A DNA stretch of 31,902 bases, from contig CALFTN010000018.1 in NCBI GenBank assembly GCA_937916395.1, forward strand, positions 1 to 31,902. The letters run 5' to 3'. Under the pieces are notes generated by a model. The model was not told the origin of the DNA and made no database searches. It saw only the letters and a list, made by a program, of their open reading frames with translations. This document shows positions 6,278-13,444 of this stretch, in pieces (positions within the stretch are counted from its first letter, which is position 1; every line of letters starts with the position of its first letter). The position numbers and the translations under genes are program-made. Source of the stretch: an uncultured Clostridia bacterium (GTDB lineage Bacteria; Bacillota; Clostridia; Oscillospirales; Acutalibacteraceae).

Positions 6278-7702
6278 ATGATTTTTAAGAGAATGCTTAG
6301 AAAAATTGTTAGAATTGTAAAAAGTATTTCTAATAAAAAAGAAGAAGTTGTAGTACAACCAGAAGTTGAGGTTGAAGTTTGTGAACCTTTTAAGATTTTG
6401 TTGTTAACAAATCGTGACTCAGATAATGTTGGTGATCAGACTATTGAAGCGTGTGATATTGGTTTGCTTCATGCTGTTATGAAGAATTTAGGTATAGAAA
6501 AAAATGCTTATAAAATAAACAGTAAAGAAGCCTCAATAGTGTCAAAGAAGTATTTGAAAACCAAAAATGATGAGGATTTAGAAAAAGCAGAAAATCTGAT
6601 AAAAGAAACAGATATTATTATGTTTGGTGGTGCACCTGTTTTCAATTATCTTTATCAGGCTTTCTATGAGAGAACGGCAATTACTTTAGAATTAGCGCAG
6701 AAGTACAATGTTCCTGTGATTTTTTCTGCTATTGGCATTGAAAGTTATCACGAAGATAACGAAAAATGCCAGAGATTGAAGAAAACTTTAAACTACGATT
6801 GTGTAAAAATGATTACAACACGTGATGATTTTGAATCGTTGCAAAAGTATATTTATAACAAAAATATAAAAATTGCTAAGGTTGCTGATCCAGCAGTATT
6901 TTCAAATGCTGTTTTTAGAGATATAATTAAAAAAGAAGAAAAAGAGCAAAAGAAAATAGGTCTTTTTATTATTCGTGGTAACGCATTTAAGGATAATGGT
7001 TTTTCAATAATTCCAAGAGAAGCAGCATTAATGTGGAAAGGTGTAGTTCAGGAATTACAAAATCGTGGATACGATTATGAATTAATTACAAGTGGTCATT
7101 TTAGTGATGAAGCGTTTGTAGATAATTTGATTAAAAATTATGACTTTCAATCAAGAAAGTGTATTTTCAACATAAATTCGCCAGATGATTTGTTACCTAA
7201 ACTTTCAAACTACGATGCTATTGTTTCATGTCGATTGCATCCAAGTATAATTGCTTTTGGTTTGGAAATCCCATCAATAGGAATTGTTTGGAACAAAAAA
7301 GTTAAATTTTTTTACGAGAGTTTTGGCTATGGCGACAGGGTTATTAGTGCTGATGAAATAAATCCAAAATTAATTGTTGATAAAATTGAAACAGCAATAA
7401 CTGAAGGTGTTACTAATAACAAGGAAGATTTAGCAAGCGTTTATAACTATCTCTTTTCAACTTTTAAATCAATTTTAAAGCCTGATGAGGAAATTGAACC
7501 TTTTGGATACGATGAACTTATTTTGAATATACCATCATACAAACCGATATCAGAAAAAGAGAAGAACGAAAAATTAAAACGTAAATTCAGAAGAATGTAC
7601 GATATCTATAATAATCTTAATCTCAAAAACAGGGAGAACCAGAAAGAAATAAAGATTTTGAAAGAAAAAATACAAGAATTAGAAGCAAAAGTAAATTCTT
7701 AA
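6278..7702 (+). CDS. Polysaccharide pyruvyl transferase family protein
   Basis: 474 residues from the ATG at 6278, with GGAG seven bases upstream; the in-frame TTG at 6257 lacks a site. The family adds ketal-linked pyruvate from PEP to surface sugars. Seen in the sequence are NVGDQTIEACD near the start of the domain (family NxGD motif), IIMFGGAPVFNYLY, and CRLHPSIIAFGLEIPSIGI towards the C-terminus (family RLHxxIxA motif). The N-terminal 35 residues are basic. The last 40 or so form a charged coiled-coil-like tail (LNLKNRENQKEIK...), which is extra to the core domain and might mediate oligomerisation. It sits between the epimerase and the acyltransferase, a typical place for a polymer-decorating enzyme. 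Confidence 0.86.
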   Translation: MIFKRMLRKIVRIVKSISNKKEEVVVQPEVEVEVCEPFKILLLTNRDSDNVGDQTIEACDIGLLHAVMKNLGIEKNAYKINSKEASIVSKKYLKTKNDEDLEKAENLIKETDIIMFGGAPVFNYLYQAFYERTAITLELAQKYNVPVIFSAIGIESYHEDNEKCQRLKKTLNYDCVKMITTRDDFESLQKYIYNKNIKIAKVADPAVFSNAVFRDIIKKEEKEQKKIGLFIIRGNAFKDNGFSIIPREAALMWKGVVQELQNRGYDYELITSGHFSDEAFVDNLIKNYDFQSRKCIFNINSPDDLLPKLSNYDAIVSCRLHPSIIAFGLEIPSIGIVWNKKVKFFYESFGYGDRVISADEINPKLIVDKIETAITEGVTNNKEDLASVYNYLFSTFKSILKPDEEIEPFGYDELILNIPSYKPISEKEKNEKLKRKFRRMYDIYNNLNLKNRENQKEIKILKEKIQELEAKVNS

Positions 7703-7712
7703 GGTGGTAAGT

Positions 7713-8810
7713 ATGAAAGCTAAAACAGTAAAAAGTGGCAAAATTGAATTAGCTCGTTTTGTGTTTGCTATTATAGTTATGCTTTTTCACATCGGATTTG
7801 ATGTTTTACCGAGCGATTTTAGAATTTGGGGGAATATAACTTTTTTTCGTCTTGGTTGGTTTGGTGTTGAGTTCTTTTTTGTAGTTTCTGGTTATTTAAT
7901 GGCTTCTTCAGCTCTTAAGAAGCAACAGAATATGCAAAGAATAGGTAAAGAAACCTATGAATTTTTATATAAAAAGATTATGGCAATTTTACCTTACCAT
8001 ATAATAGTTTTTACAGTTAATTATATTTATCTGCTCATCGTAAAAACAAAGAGTTTTAAAAGCTTTTGGGCTGTTTTTATTGAAGCGATACCTAACCTTT
8101 TTCTTGTTCAGCGTTCAGGTCTTAAGAATTTAGATGTTTTAGGTGTTGAGTGGTATATTTCTGATATGTTAATTGCAATGCTTATACTTTATCCGTTGTG
8201 TGTGAAGTATTATGAGCGATTTACACGAACTGCAGCTCCTGTGTTAGCGATTCTTATTTTAGGATATTTAACAAAAACCACAGGTGGTTTAAACGGAAGT
8301 ACAGCATGGTCAGTGTTTTTTTCAAAGACACTTCTTCGTGCAGTTGCTGAAATCTGTGCAGGTGTATTTACATTTGAGTTTTGCCGTAATTTTAAAAAGC
8401 TTAATTTTTCTAAGGCAGATAAAGTGTTTTTTACAGTTTTAGAAGCTTTCTCGTATTTTATGATTGTTTTCTTTATCTGTTACGACTTTCCGCGCAGTTA
8501 TGGTGGTACATTCTTTATTTTTGTTTGTCTTGCTGTATGTCTATCATTTAGTGGTGTTACTTATGGCAACGAACATTTTAACAATAAAGTGATTTACTTT
8601 TTAGGTTCTCTTAGTCTTCCTTTATACCTTTGTCAGACTATTATGAGAACGTTCGCAAGATTTTGTGCACGTTCTGTGGAGCCACACTTTGCAATTATTA
8701 TTTTCCTTGTGTGTAATTTTGCTTACGCTCTCCTGGTTACTCCTATAGCAAAGAAATTAATGTTTGCAATAAATGCAAAGGTGACTTCCTTAACTGCTAA
8801 ATTACAATAA
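7713..8810 (+). CDS. Acyltransferase family 3 membrane protein
   Basis: 365 residues, multi-pass. The ATG at 7713 follows AAGGTGG by five bases, 10 bases after the previous stop. The N-terminus has the acyltransferase-3 signature: ELARFVFAIIVMLFH with the conserved His, then WFGVEFFFVVSGYLMA. About ten hydrophobic segments follow. Such proteins O-acetylate (or otherwise acylate) exported glycans, so here it probably decorates the polymer made by the upstream genes. It is the last gene of the operon; a new promoter begins at the base after its stop codon. Confidence 0.88.
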   Translation: MKAKTVKSGKIELARFVFAIIVMLFHIGFDVLPSDFRIWGNITFFRLGWFGVEFFFVVSGYLMASSALKKQQNMQRIGKETYEFLYKKIMAILPYHIIVFTVNYIYLLIVKTKSFKSFWAVFIEAIPNLFLVQRSGLKNLDVLGVEWYISDMLIAMLILYPLCVKYYERFTRTAAPVLAILILGYLTKTTGGLNGSTAWSVFFSKTLLRAVAEICAGVFTFEFCRNFKKLNFSKADKVFFTVLEAFSYFMIVFFICYDFPRSYGGTFFIFVCLAVCLSFSGVTYGNEHFNNKVIYFLGSLSLPLYLCQTIMRTFARFCARSVEPHFAIIIFLVCNFAYALLVTPIAKKLMFAINAKVTSLTAKLQ

Positions 8811-8839
8811 TTGACATATTTCGTTCTTGGTGATATAAT
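8811..8839 (+). promoter_or_regulatory. Consensus sigma-A promoter of the cytidylyltransferase gene
   Basis: TTGACA (8811-8816), a 17-base spacer and TATAAT (8834-8839): full consensus in both boxes. It starts right after the acyltransferase stop, so the cytidylyltransferase is expressed separately and strongly. Confidence 0.85.
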
Positions 8840-8872
8840 GTCACAAATAATAATAAAAAGGAAATGTGAATT

Positions 8873-9598
8873 ATGAACTATGCATTGATTTTTGCTGGTG
8901 GAACAGGCACAAGAATGAGTGGTGCGGCAAAGCCGAAGCAATTTCTTGAACTCCACAGTAAACCGATTATCATACATACTTTAGAGATTTTTGAAAATCA
9001 TCCAGAGATTGATGGTATCGCAGTTGTTTGTATTGAGTCGTGGCTTGATTATTTAAAAGGACTTATCGAAAAAGCTGGTTTAAAAAAAATAAAGTGGATT
9101 GTACCTGGCGGTGATTCTGGTCAGGAGTCTATTTTCAATGGACTTAAAGCAATTCACGACGACCCATCTACAGAGGATGATGATATCGTCCTCATTCACG
9201 ATGGTGTTCGTCCTCTTATCAATGGTGATGTTATTACAGATAATATTGAATGTGTTAAAAAGAACGGTGTTGCAATCACTGTAAGCCCGGCTATTGAAAC
9301 AATTGCTATTGTTGACGGTAGCGACAGAATCACAGATACCGTTACAAGAGATAAATGTCGTCTTGCACGTGCACCACAGAGCTTTAAAATTGGCGACATC
9401 TATAGTTCCCATAAAAAAGCTATAGCAGAAAATAAATTAGATTTTATTGACTCTGCTTCAATGATGTCATATTATGGGTTTTCACTTTACACAGTTTTAG
9501 GTCCAGCTGAAAATATAAAAATCACAACTCCATCAGATTATTATATTTTTCGTTCCCTTACTGAGGTAAAAGAAAATCAACAAATCTTTGGAATTTAA
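8873..9598 (+). CDS. ispD/tarI: IspD/TarI family cytidylyltransferase, probably ribitol-5-phosphate type
   Basis: 241 residues. The nucleotide-binding N-terminus FAGGTGTRM with KPKQFLEL is typical of IspD and TarI, followed by HDGVRPLI and, near the end, APQSFKI and NIKITTPSDYY. These enzymes join CTP to methylerythritol 4-phosphate (IspD, isoprenoids) or ribitol 5-phosphate (TarI, teichoic acid). The C-terminal NIKITTPSDY wording and the neighbouring TagB/TagF-like transferase favour TarI, giving CDP-ribitol for the polymer. No TarJ-type alcohol dehydrogenase is nearby. If the genome has no second ispD, this gene could serve isoprenoid synthesis instead. AAAGGA precedes the ATG. Confidence 0.82.
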   Translation: MNYALIFAGGTGTRMSGAAKPKQFLELHSKPIIIHTLEIFENHPEIDGIAVVCIESWLDYLKGLIEKAGLKKIKWIVPGGDSGQESIFNGLKAIHDDPSTEDDDIVLIHDGVRPLINGDVITDNIECVKKNGVAITVSPAIETIAIVDGSDRITDTVTRDKCRLARAPQSFKIGDIYSSHKKAIAENKLDFIDSASMMSYYGFSLYTVLGPAENIKITTPSDYYIFRSLTEVKENQQIFGI

Positions 9599-9612
9599 TA
9601 GTTTTTATAAAG

Positions 9613-9652
9613 CAACAACCCTGATGCGACAAAATTCGCATCAGGGTTGTTG
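9613..9652. terminator. Strong 17-bp hairpin between tarI-like gene and spoIIA
   Basis: CAACAACCCTGATGCGA (9613-9629) pairs perfectly with 9636-9652 around a 6-base loop. The tail TATTATATC is not a clean T run, so termination efficiency is unclear. No convincing sigma-H or sigma-A promoter was found between it and spoIIAA. Confidence 0.7.
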
Positions 9653-9685
9653 TATTATATCAAAAAAACAAAAGGACGTGAAAAA

Positions 9686-10006
9686 ATGGCGGTTGTAATA
9701 AAAAGAAAAAACAAATATCTTTACGCCTTTTTAAAAGGTGAAATAGACCATCATACAGCACCTGAAATGCGAGAGGCAATAGATGACGCGTTGTCTTCAT
9801 CTGAATCCTGTGAAACTCTTGTTCTGGATTTTTTAGATGTTAGTTTTATGGATTCTTCTGGTGTAGGGCTTGTAATGGGGCGTTATCGCTACGCCACAAC
9901 CTTAGGAAAAAAGGTGAGGGTAGATAATTTAGATGACAGAAATTATAAAATTATGCAAATGTCAGGAATAGAAAAAATTGCAGAAATCAACAGAAAGGAA
10001 GTTTAA
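9686..10006 (+). CDS. spoIIAA: Anti-sigma-F factor antagonist SpoIIAA
   Basis: 106 residues, a STAS-domain protein. It binds SpoIIAB and frees sigma-F in the forespore; it is inactive when SpoIIAB phosphorylates it and is reactivated by SpoIIE. GEIDHHTA (18-25) and SFMDSSGVG (53-61) are the family marks, and the second Ser of DSS, Ser58, aligns with the phosphorylated Ser58 of Bacillus subtilis. The ATG at 9686 follows AAAGGACGTG; an in-frame start at 9647 would lie in the upstream hairpin and is rejected. It is first of a tight three-gene operon with spoIIAB and sigF. Confidence 0.95.
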   Translation: MAVVIKRKNKYLYAFLKGEIDHHTAPEMREAIDDALSSSESCETLVLDFLDVSFMDSSGVGLVMGRYRYATTLGKKVRVDNLDDRNYKIMQMSGIEKIAEINRKEV

Positions 10007-10007
10007 A

Positions 10008-10445
10008 ATGAAAAAAATTAATCAGATGAAAATGATATTGGATAGCTGTTCAGTAAATGAAAGTTTTTCGCGTGTTGCAGTATCAGCCTTTGCAAGTCAG
10101 CTTGATATGACAATAGAAGAATTAGGCGATATTAAAACAATTGTGAGCGAAGCGGTAACAAACTGTATCGTTCATGCTTATAAAGACAAAATTGGTAAAA
10201 TTTACATAACCTGTCAGGTGTTTGAAGAAGGTGTATTGAGAGTATCTGTAAGAGATAGAGGGTGTGGTATTCCTGATATAAAGAAAGCACGAGAACCGCT
10301 TTACACAAGTGTTGGTGGTGACCGTTCAGGTCTTGGCTTTTCGGTTATGGAAAGTTTTTCGGACAAGCTCACGGTTCGTTCGAAAGTGGGGAGTGGCACA
10401 ACAGTTACTATGGAAAAGAAAATAAGCGGTAAAAAGTATGAATGA
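10008..10445 (+). CDS. spoIIAB: Anti-sigma-F factor and serine kinase SpoIIAB
   Basis: 145 residues, a GHKL-type ATPase that holds sigma-F inactive and phosphorylates SpoIIAA. The N box is seen in VSEAVTNCIVHAY, the G1 box in RDRGCGIPD, and the lid/G2 region in GGDRSGLGFSVM; GSGTTV closes the fold. The ATG at 10008 lies one base after the spoIIAA stop, with GAAAGGAAG upstream; a longer in-frame reading from 9978 would overlap spoIIAA and is rejected. Its last 8 bases overlap the sigF start, suggesting translational coupling that keeps the pair in balance. Confidence 0.95.
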   Translation: MKKINQMKMILDSCSVNESFSRVAVSAFASQLDMTIEELGDIKTIVSEAVTNCIVHAYKDKIGKIYITCQVFEEGVLRVSVRDRGCGIPDIKKAREPLYTSVGGDRSGLGFSVMESFSDKLTVRSKVGSGTTVTMEKKISGKKYE

Positions 10446-11094
10446 AAGAGAAAAATTGATTTCTGATAATCTTAATCTTGTTCATTCTTGTGCAAAACGC
10501 TTTAAGAATCGCGGAATAGAATATGACGATTTGTTTCAGGCAGGGTGTGTAGGTTTAATAAAAGCTGTAGACGGCTTTAATGAAGCTTTGGGGTTTCAAT
10601 TTTCAACCTATGCAGTACCTGCCATTTTAGGTGAAATAAAAAGAATCTTTCGTGATGGTGGTGCCGTAAAGGTGAGCAGGGCTTTAAAAGAAAAGGCACG
10701 TTTTGTGGCATCAGAAAAAGAACGCTTCACACGTGAAGAAGGCTATGAACCCAGTGTAAAAGAGTTAGCAGAATATGTTAATTTGTCGGTAGCAGAGACA
10801 GCAGAGCTACTCTTGGTTTCGTTGCCACCAATGTCACTCACACAGGATGAAGAAAATGATGAAAAGCAAATTGATATAGTAGTAGAAAGTGAAGAAGATA
10901 AAATTGCTGAGAGGCTGACTTTAAAGGAGTGTCTTTCTTCACTTTCGGAGAAAGACAGGGCAATTATTGAGTATAGATATTTTAAGGGTGAAACACAGAC
11001 GGTTGTTGCCAAAAGGCTTGGTATGACTCAGGTTCAGGTATCAAGACGAGAGAAAGTAATATTAAAAGAAATGCGTCTTAGAATGGTTGTTTGA
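10438..11094 (+). CDS. sigF: RNA polymerase sporulation sigma factor SigF
   Basis: 218 residues, the first forespore-specific sigma factor. Region 2 (about 8-75) has YDDLFQAGCVGLIKAVDGF and FSTYAVPAILGEIKR; region 3 covers about 78-130; region 4 (about 160-215) ends in a helix-turn-helix, TVVAKRLGMTQVQVSRREK. It is shorter than the roughly 250 residues usual for sigma-F, mainly because the N-terminus before region 2 is nearly absent. The ATG overlaps the spoIIAB end by 8 bases. Operon order and sequence both identify it as SigF rather than SigG. Its activity depends on release from SpoIIAB. Confidence 0.94.
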   Translation: MNEREKLISDNLNLVHSCAKRFKNRGIEYDDLFQAGCVGLIKAVDGFNEALGFQFSTYAVPAILGEIKRIFRDGGAVKVSRALKEKARFVASEKERFTREEGYEPSVKELAEYVNLSVAETAELLLVSLPPMSLTQDEENDEKQIDIVVESEEDKIAERLTLKECLSSLSEKDRAIIEYRYFKGETQTVVAKRLGMTQVQVSRREKVILKEMRLRMVV

Positions 11095-11138
11095 CAAATG
11101 TGACAAAAATTTCACAATTTAAAGCTTAATAATGTATA

Positions 11139-11197
11139 TTGAAAAGCGGTAAAATGTTTAGAATGTACTTGAAAAACAAGTGAAAATGTTATAAAAT
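11139..11197 (+). promoter_or_regulatory. pgk promoter with a duplicated TTGAAAA...AAAATGTT block
   Basis: The best promoter is TTGAAA (11169-11174), a 17-base spacer and TAAAAT (11192-11197). A similar block, TTGAAAA-N5-AAAATGTT, lies 30 bases upstream starting at 11139, against TTGAAAA-N7-AAAATGTT at 11169. The duplication could be an operator pair or a second promoter. Confidence 0.6.
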
Positions 11198-11240
11198 AAT
11201 AGGCGTATAAAAATTAAACAATGTAAAGGAGTCTATTAAA

Positions 11241-12452
11241 ATGGGTCTTTTAAACAAGAAAACAGTTGATGATATCAACGCAAAAGGTAAAAAGGTTCTC
11301 GTTCGTTGCGACTTTAACGTTCCTCTTAAAGATGGCGTTATTACAGACGAAAACCGTATCACAGCAGCACTTCCTACAATCAAAAAGCTTATCGCTGACG
11401 GCGCACAAGTTATTCTTTGCTCTCACTTAGGTAAAGTAAAAAATGGTCCTAACGAAAAAGAATCACTTGCACCTGTAGCAAAAAGACTTGCTGAACTCTT
11501 AAATAAAGAAGTTGTTTTCGCAGCAGACGATACAGTTGTTGGCGAAAATGCTAAAAAAGCAGTTGCAGCTATGAAAGACGGCGATGTAGTTCTTCTTCAG
11601 AATACACGTTTCAGACCAGAAGAAACAAAAAATGGCGAAGCTTTCTCAAAAGAACTTGCTTCACTTTGCGATATTTATGTTAACGATGCTTTCGGTGCAG
11701 CTCACAGAGCACACTGTTCAACAGTAGGCGTTGCTTCATTCGTTGAAGAAGCAGCTGTTGGTTACCTCATGGGTAAAGAGCTTCAATACCTTGGTAATGC
11801 AGTTGAAAATCCAGTAAGACCTTTCGTTACAATTCTTGGTGGCGCTAAGGTTGCTGATAAATTAAATGTTATTGAAAATCTCCTTAACAAAGCAGATACA
11901 CTTATTATCGGTGGTGGTATGGCTTACACATTCTTAGCAGCAAAAGGCTACAGTGTTGGTACATCACTTCTTGATGAAACAAAAATTGACTATTGTAAAG
12001 ATATGCTTAAAAAAGCAGAAGAAAAAGGTGTTAAAATTCTTCTTCCAGTTGATGTTACAATCACAAAGGATTTCCCAGACCCAATTGATGCTGAAATTGC
12101 TGTGGAAATTTGCGATGCAGACAAAATCCCTGCAGATATGATGAGCCTTGATATCGGTCCTAAGACAGCTGAGCTTTATGCTGATGCAGTAAAGAGCGCT
12201 AAAACAGTTGTTTGGAATGGTCCTATGGGTGTATTCGAAAACCCAATCCTTGCGAAGGGTACTATTGCAGTTGCTAAATCACTTGCTGAAACAGACGCTA
12301 CAACAATTATCGGTGGTGGCGACTCAGCAGCAGCAGTTAACACATTAGGCTTCGGTGATAAAATGTCACACATCTCAACAGGTGGCGGTGCTTCTCTTGA
12401 ATTCCTTGAGGGTAAGGCACTCCCTGGCATTGAGGCAGTAAATAACAAGTAA
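11241..12452 (+). CDS. pgk: Phosphoglycerate kinase
   Basis: 403 residues. It interconverts 1,3-bisphosphoglycerate plus ADP and 3-phosphoglycerate plus ATP in the cytoplasm, the first ATP-forming step of glycolysis. Seen are KKVLVRCDFNVPL with DGVITDENRI near the N-terminus, LLQNTRFRPEE, VNDAFGAAHRAHCS, the hinge/ATP region GGAKVADKL, and the C-terminal GGGDSAAAV and STGGGASLEFLEG. The length is normal. AAAGGAG precedes the ATG. Codon use is visibly biased towards a few frequent codons, as expected for a highly expressed gene. It heads pgk-tpiA-gpmI; no gap or eno gene is in the window. Confidence 0.97.
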   Translation: MGLLNKKTVDDINAKGKKVLVRCDFNVPLKDGVITDENRITAALPTIKKLIADGAQVILCSHLGKVKNGPNEKESLAPVAKRLAELLNKEVVFAADDTVVGENAKKAVAAMKDGDVVLLQNTRFRPEETKNGEAFSKELASLCDIYVNDAFGAAHRAHCSTVGVASFVEEAAVGYLMGKELQYLGNAVENPVRPFVTILGGAKVADKLNVIENLLNKADTLIIGGGMAYTFLAAKGYSVGTSLLDETKIDYCKDMLKKAEEKGVKILLPVDVTITKDFPDPIDAEIAVEICDADKIPADMMSLDIGPKTAELYADAVKSAKTVVWNGPMGVFENPILAKGTIAVAKSLAETDATTIIGGGDSAAAVNTLGFGDKMSHISTGGGASLEFLEGKALPGIEAVNNK

Positions 12453-12618
12453 TATATTGCACGTATTTGTCGATTTTTTTACCCGAACTTGCGTATCTGT
12501 ATACGCTTCGGGGTGAAAGAAACTACCAACTGCACGCAATCTATTATTTTCGTTGTATAGATGTATATCACGCACATTTGTGGGTGAGTGAATAAAAAGA
12601 TAACAGAGGTTTATAAAA
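12453..12618 (+). other. Structured 166-base spacer between pgk and tpiA, possible RNA element
   Basis: This spacer has an ordered set of possible RNA helices. GCGTAT-CTGT-ATACGC (12491-12506) is extended outward by ACCCGAA (12481-12487) with TTCGGGGT (12507-12514), with one bulged base. An outer ATTGC (12456-12460) / GCAAT (12536-12540) pair could close it. CTAT...ATAG (12541-12560) forms a further weak hairpin. A run of seven T precedes the main hairpin, not after it, so it is not an ordinary terminator. I match it to no known riboswitch. Confidence 0.45.
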
Positions 12619-13386
12619 ATGAATAAATCACTTCGTAAAGCAGTTATTGCAGGTAACTGGAAAATGAACAAAACACCTGCAGAAACAAAAGAAATCATTA
12701 CAGCTATGAAGCCACTTGTTGCTGGTGCTGACTGTGACGTTGTTCTTTGTGTTCCTTATATTGATATTTTTGCAGCACAAGAAGCAGCTGCTGGTTCTAA
12801 TATCAAAATCGGTGCTGAAAACTGCCACTGGGCAGAAAGCGGTGCTTTCACAGCAGAGGTTTCTGCTCCAATGCTTAAATCAATCGGCGTCCAGTATGTA
12901 ATTATCGGTCACTCAGAAAGAAGACAGTATTTCGGTGAAACAGATGTTACAGTTAACAAAAGAGTTCGTGCAGCACTCAATTCTGGTCTTACAGTAATTC
13001 TTTGTGTTGGTGAGCTTCTTGAAGAAAGAGAACAGGGCATTACAGAAGAAACTGTTCGTTTACAAACAAAAATTGCTCTTCAGGGCGTTACAGCTGAAGA
13101 ACTTAAAAACATCATTATTGCTTACGAGCCTGTTTGGGCTATCGGTACAGGTAAAACTGCTACTGCAGAACAAGCTAATGAAGTTAACCATGCAATCCGT
13201 GAGGTTGTAGCAGAGCTTTATTCTAAAGCAGATGCAGACGCTCTCACAATTCAATATGGTGGTTCAATGAATGCTGCTAATGCAGAAGAACTTGTTGCAC
13301 AAGAAGATGTTGACGGCGGTCTTATCGGCGGTGCATCTTTAAAAGCAGAAGATTTCGCAGTTATTGTTAAAGCTGCAAGTAAATAA
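12619..13386 (+). CDS. tpiA: Triosephosphate isomerase
   Basis: 255 residues, a TIM barrel that interconverts dihydroxyacetone phosphate and glyceraldehyde 3-phosphate. Active-site parts are visible: AGNWKMNKT with the N-terminal Asn and Lys, IIGHSERR with catalytic His98, AYEPVWAIGTGKTAT with catalytic Glu170 and the flexible loop 6, and YGGSMNAAN plus GGLIGGASL for phosphate binding. Length is normal. The ribosome binding site (AGAGG) is weaker than that of pgk, and the gene follows an unusual structured spacer, so expression relative to pgk may be tuned there. Confidence 0.97.
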   Translation: MNKSLRKAVIAGNWKMNKTPAETKEIITAMKPLVAGADCDVVLCVPYIDIFAAQEAAAGSNIKIGAENCHWAESGAFTAEVSAPMLKSIGVQYVIIGHSERRQYFGETDVTVNKRVRAALNSGLTVILCVGELLEEREQGITEETVRLQTKIALQGVTAEELKNIIIAYEPVWAIGTGKTATAEQANEVNHAIREVVAELYSKADADALTIQYGGSMNAANAEELVAQEDVDGGLIGGASLKAEDFAVIVKAASK

Positions 13387-13393
13387 TAAATAC

Positions 13394-13415
13394 GGGCAGG
13401 CGTTAAAACCTGCCC
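13394..13415 (+). other. GC hairpin between tpiA and gpmI
   Basis: GGGCAGG (13394-13400) pairs with CCTGCCC (13409-13415) around an 8-base loop, starting 7 bases after the tpiA stop. The downstream TTAAAACTTA is not a T run, so it probably acts as a transcript stabiliser or partial attenuator rather than a full terminator. Confidence 0.6.
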
Positions 13416-13444
13416 TTAAAACTTATATAAAGGCGGAAAAAATA

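Noticed and set aside
9080..9412. Minus-strand frames inside the cytidylyltransferase gene
   Set aside because: They are shadows of a well-supported gene, with no ribosome sites or promoter.
8873..9598. Plain IspD assignment for isoprenoid synthesis
   Set aside because: Not excluded, but the C-terminal wording NIKITTPSDY and the neighbouring TagB/TagF-like gene point more to TarI; the alternative is kept in the entry.
12375..12698. 107-residue minus-strand frame over the pgk-tpiA spacer
   Set aside because: It overlaps the ends of two strongly coding genes and has no family features; the spacer is better explained as structured RNA.
13394..13415. Full terminator between tpiA and gpmI
   Set aside because: The stem is good but no T run follows, and gpmI continues the operon 30 bases later.
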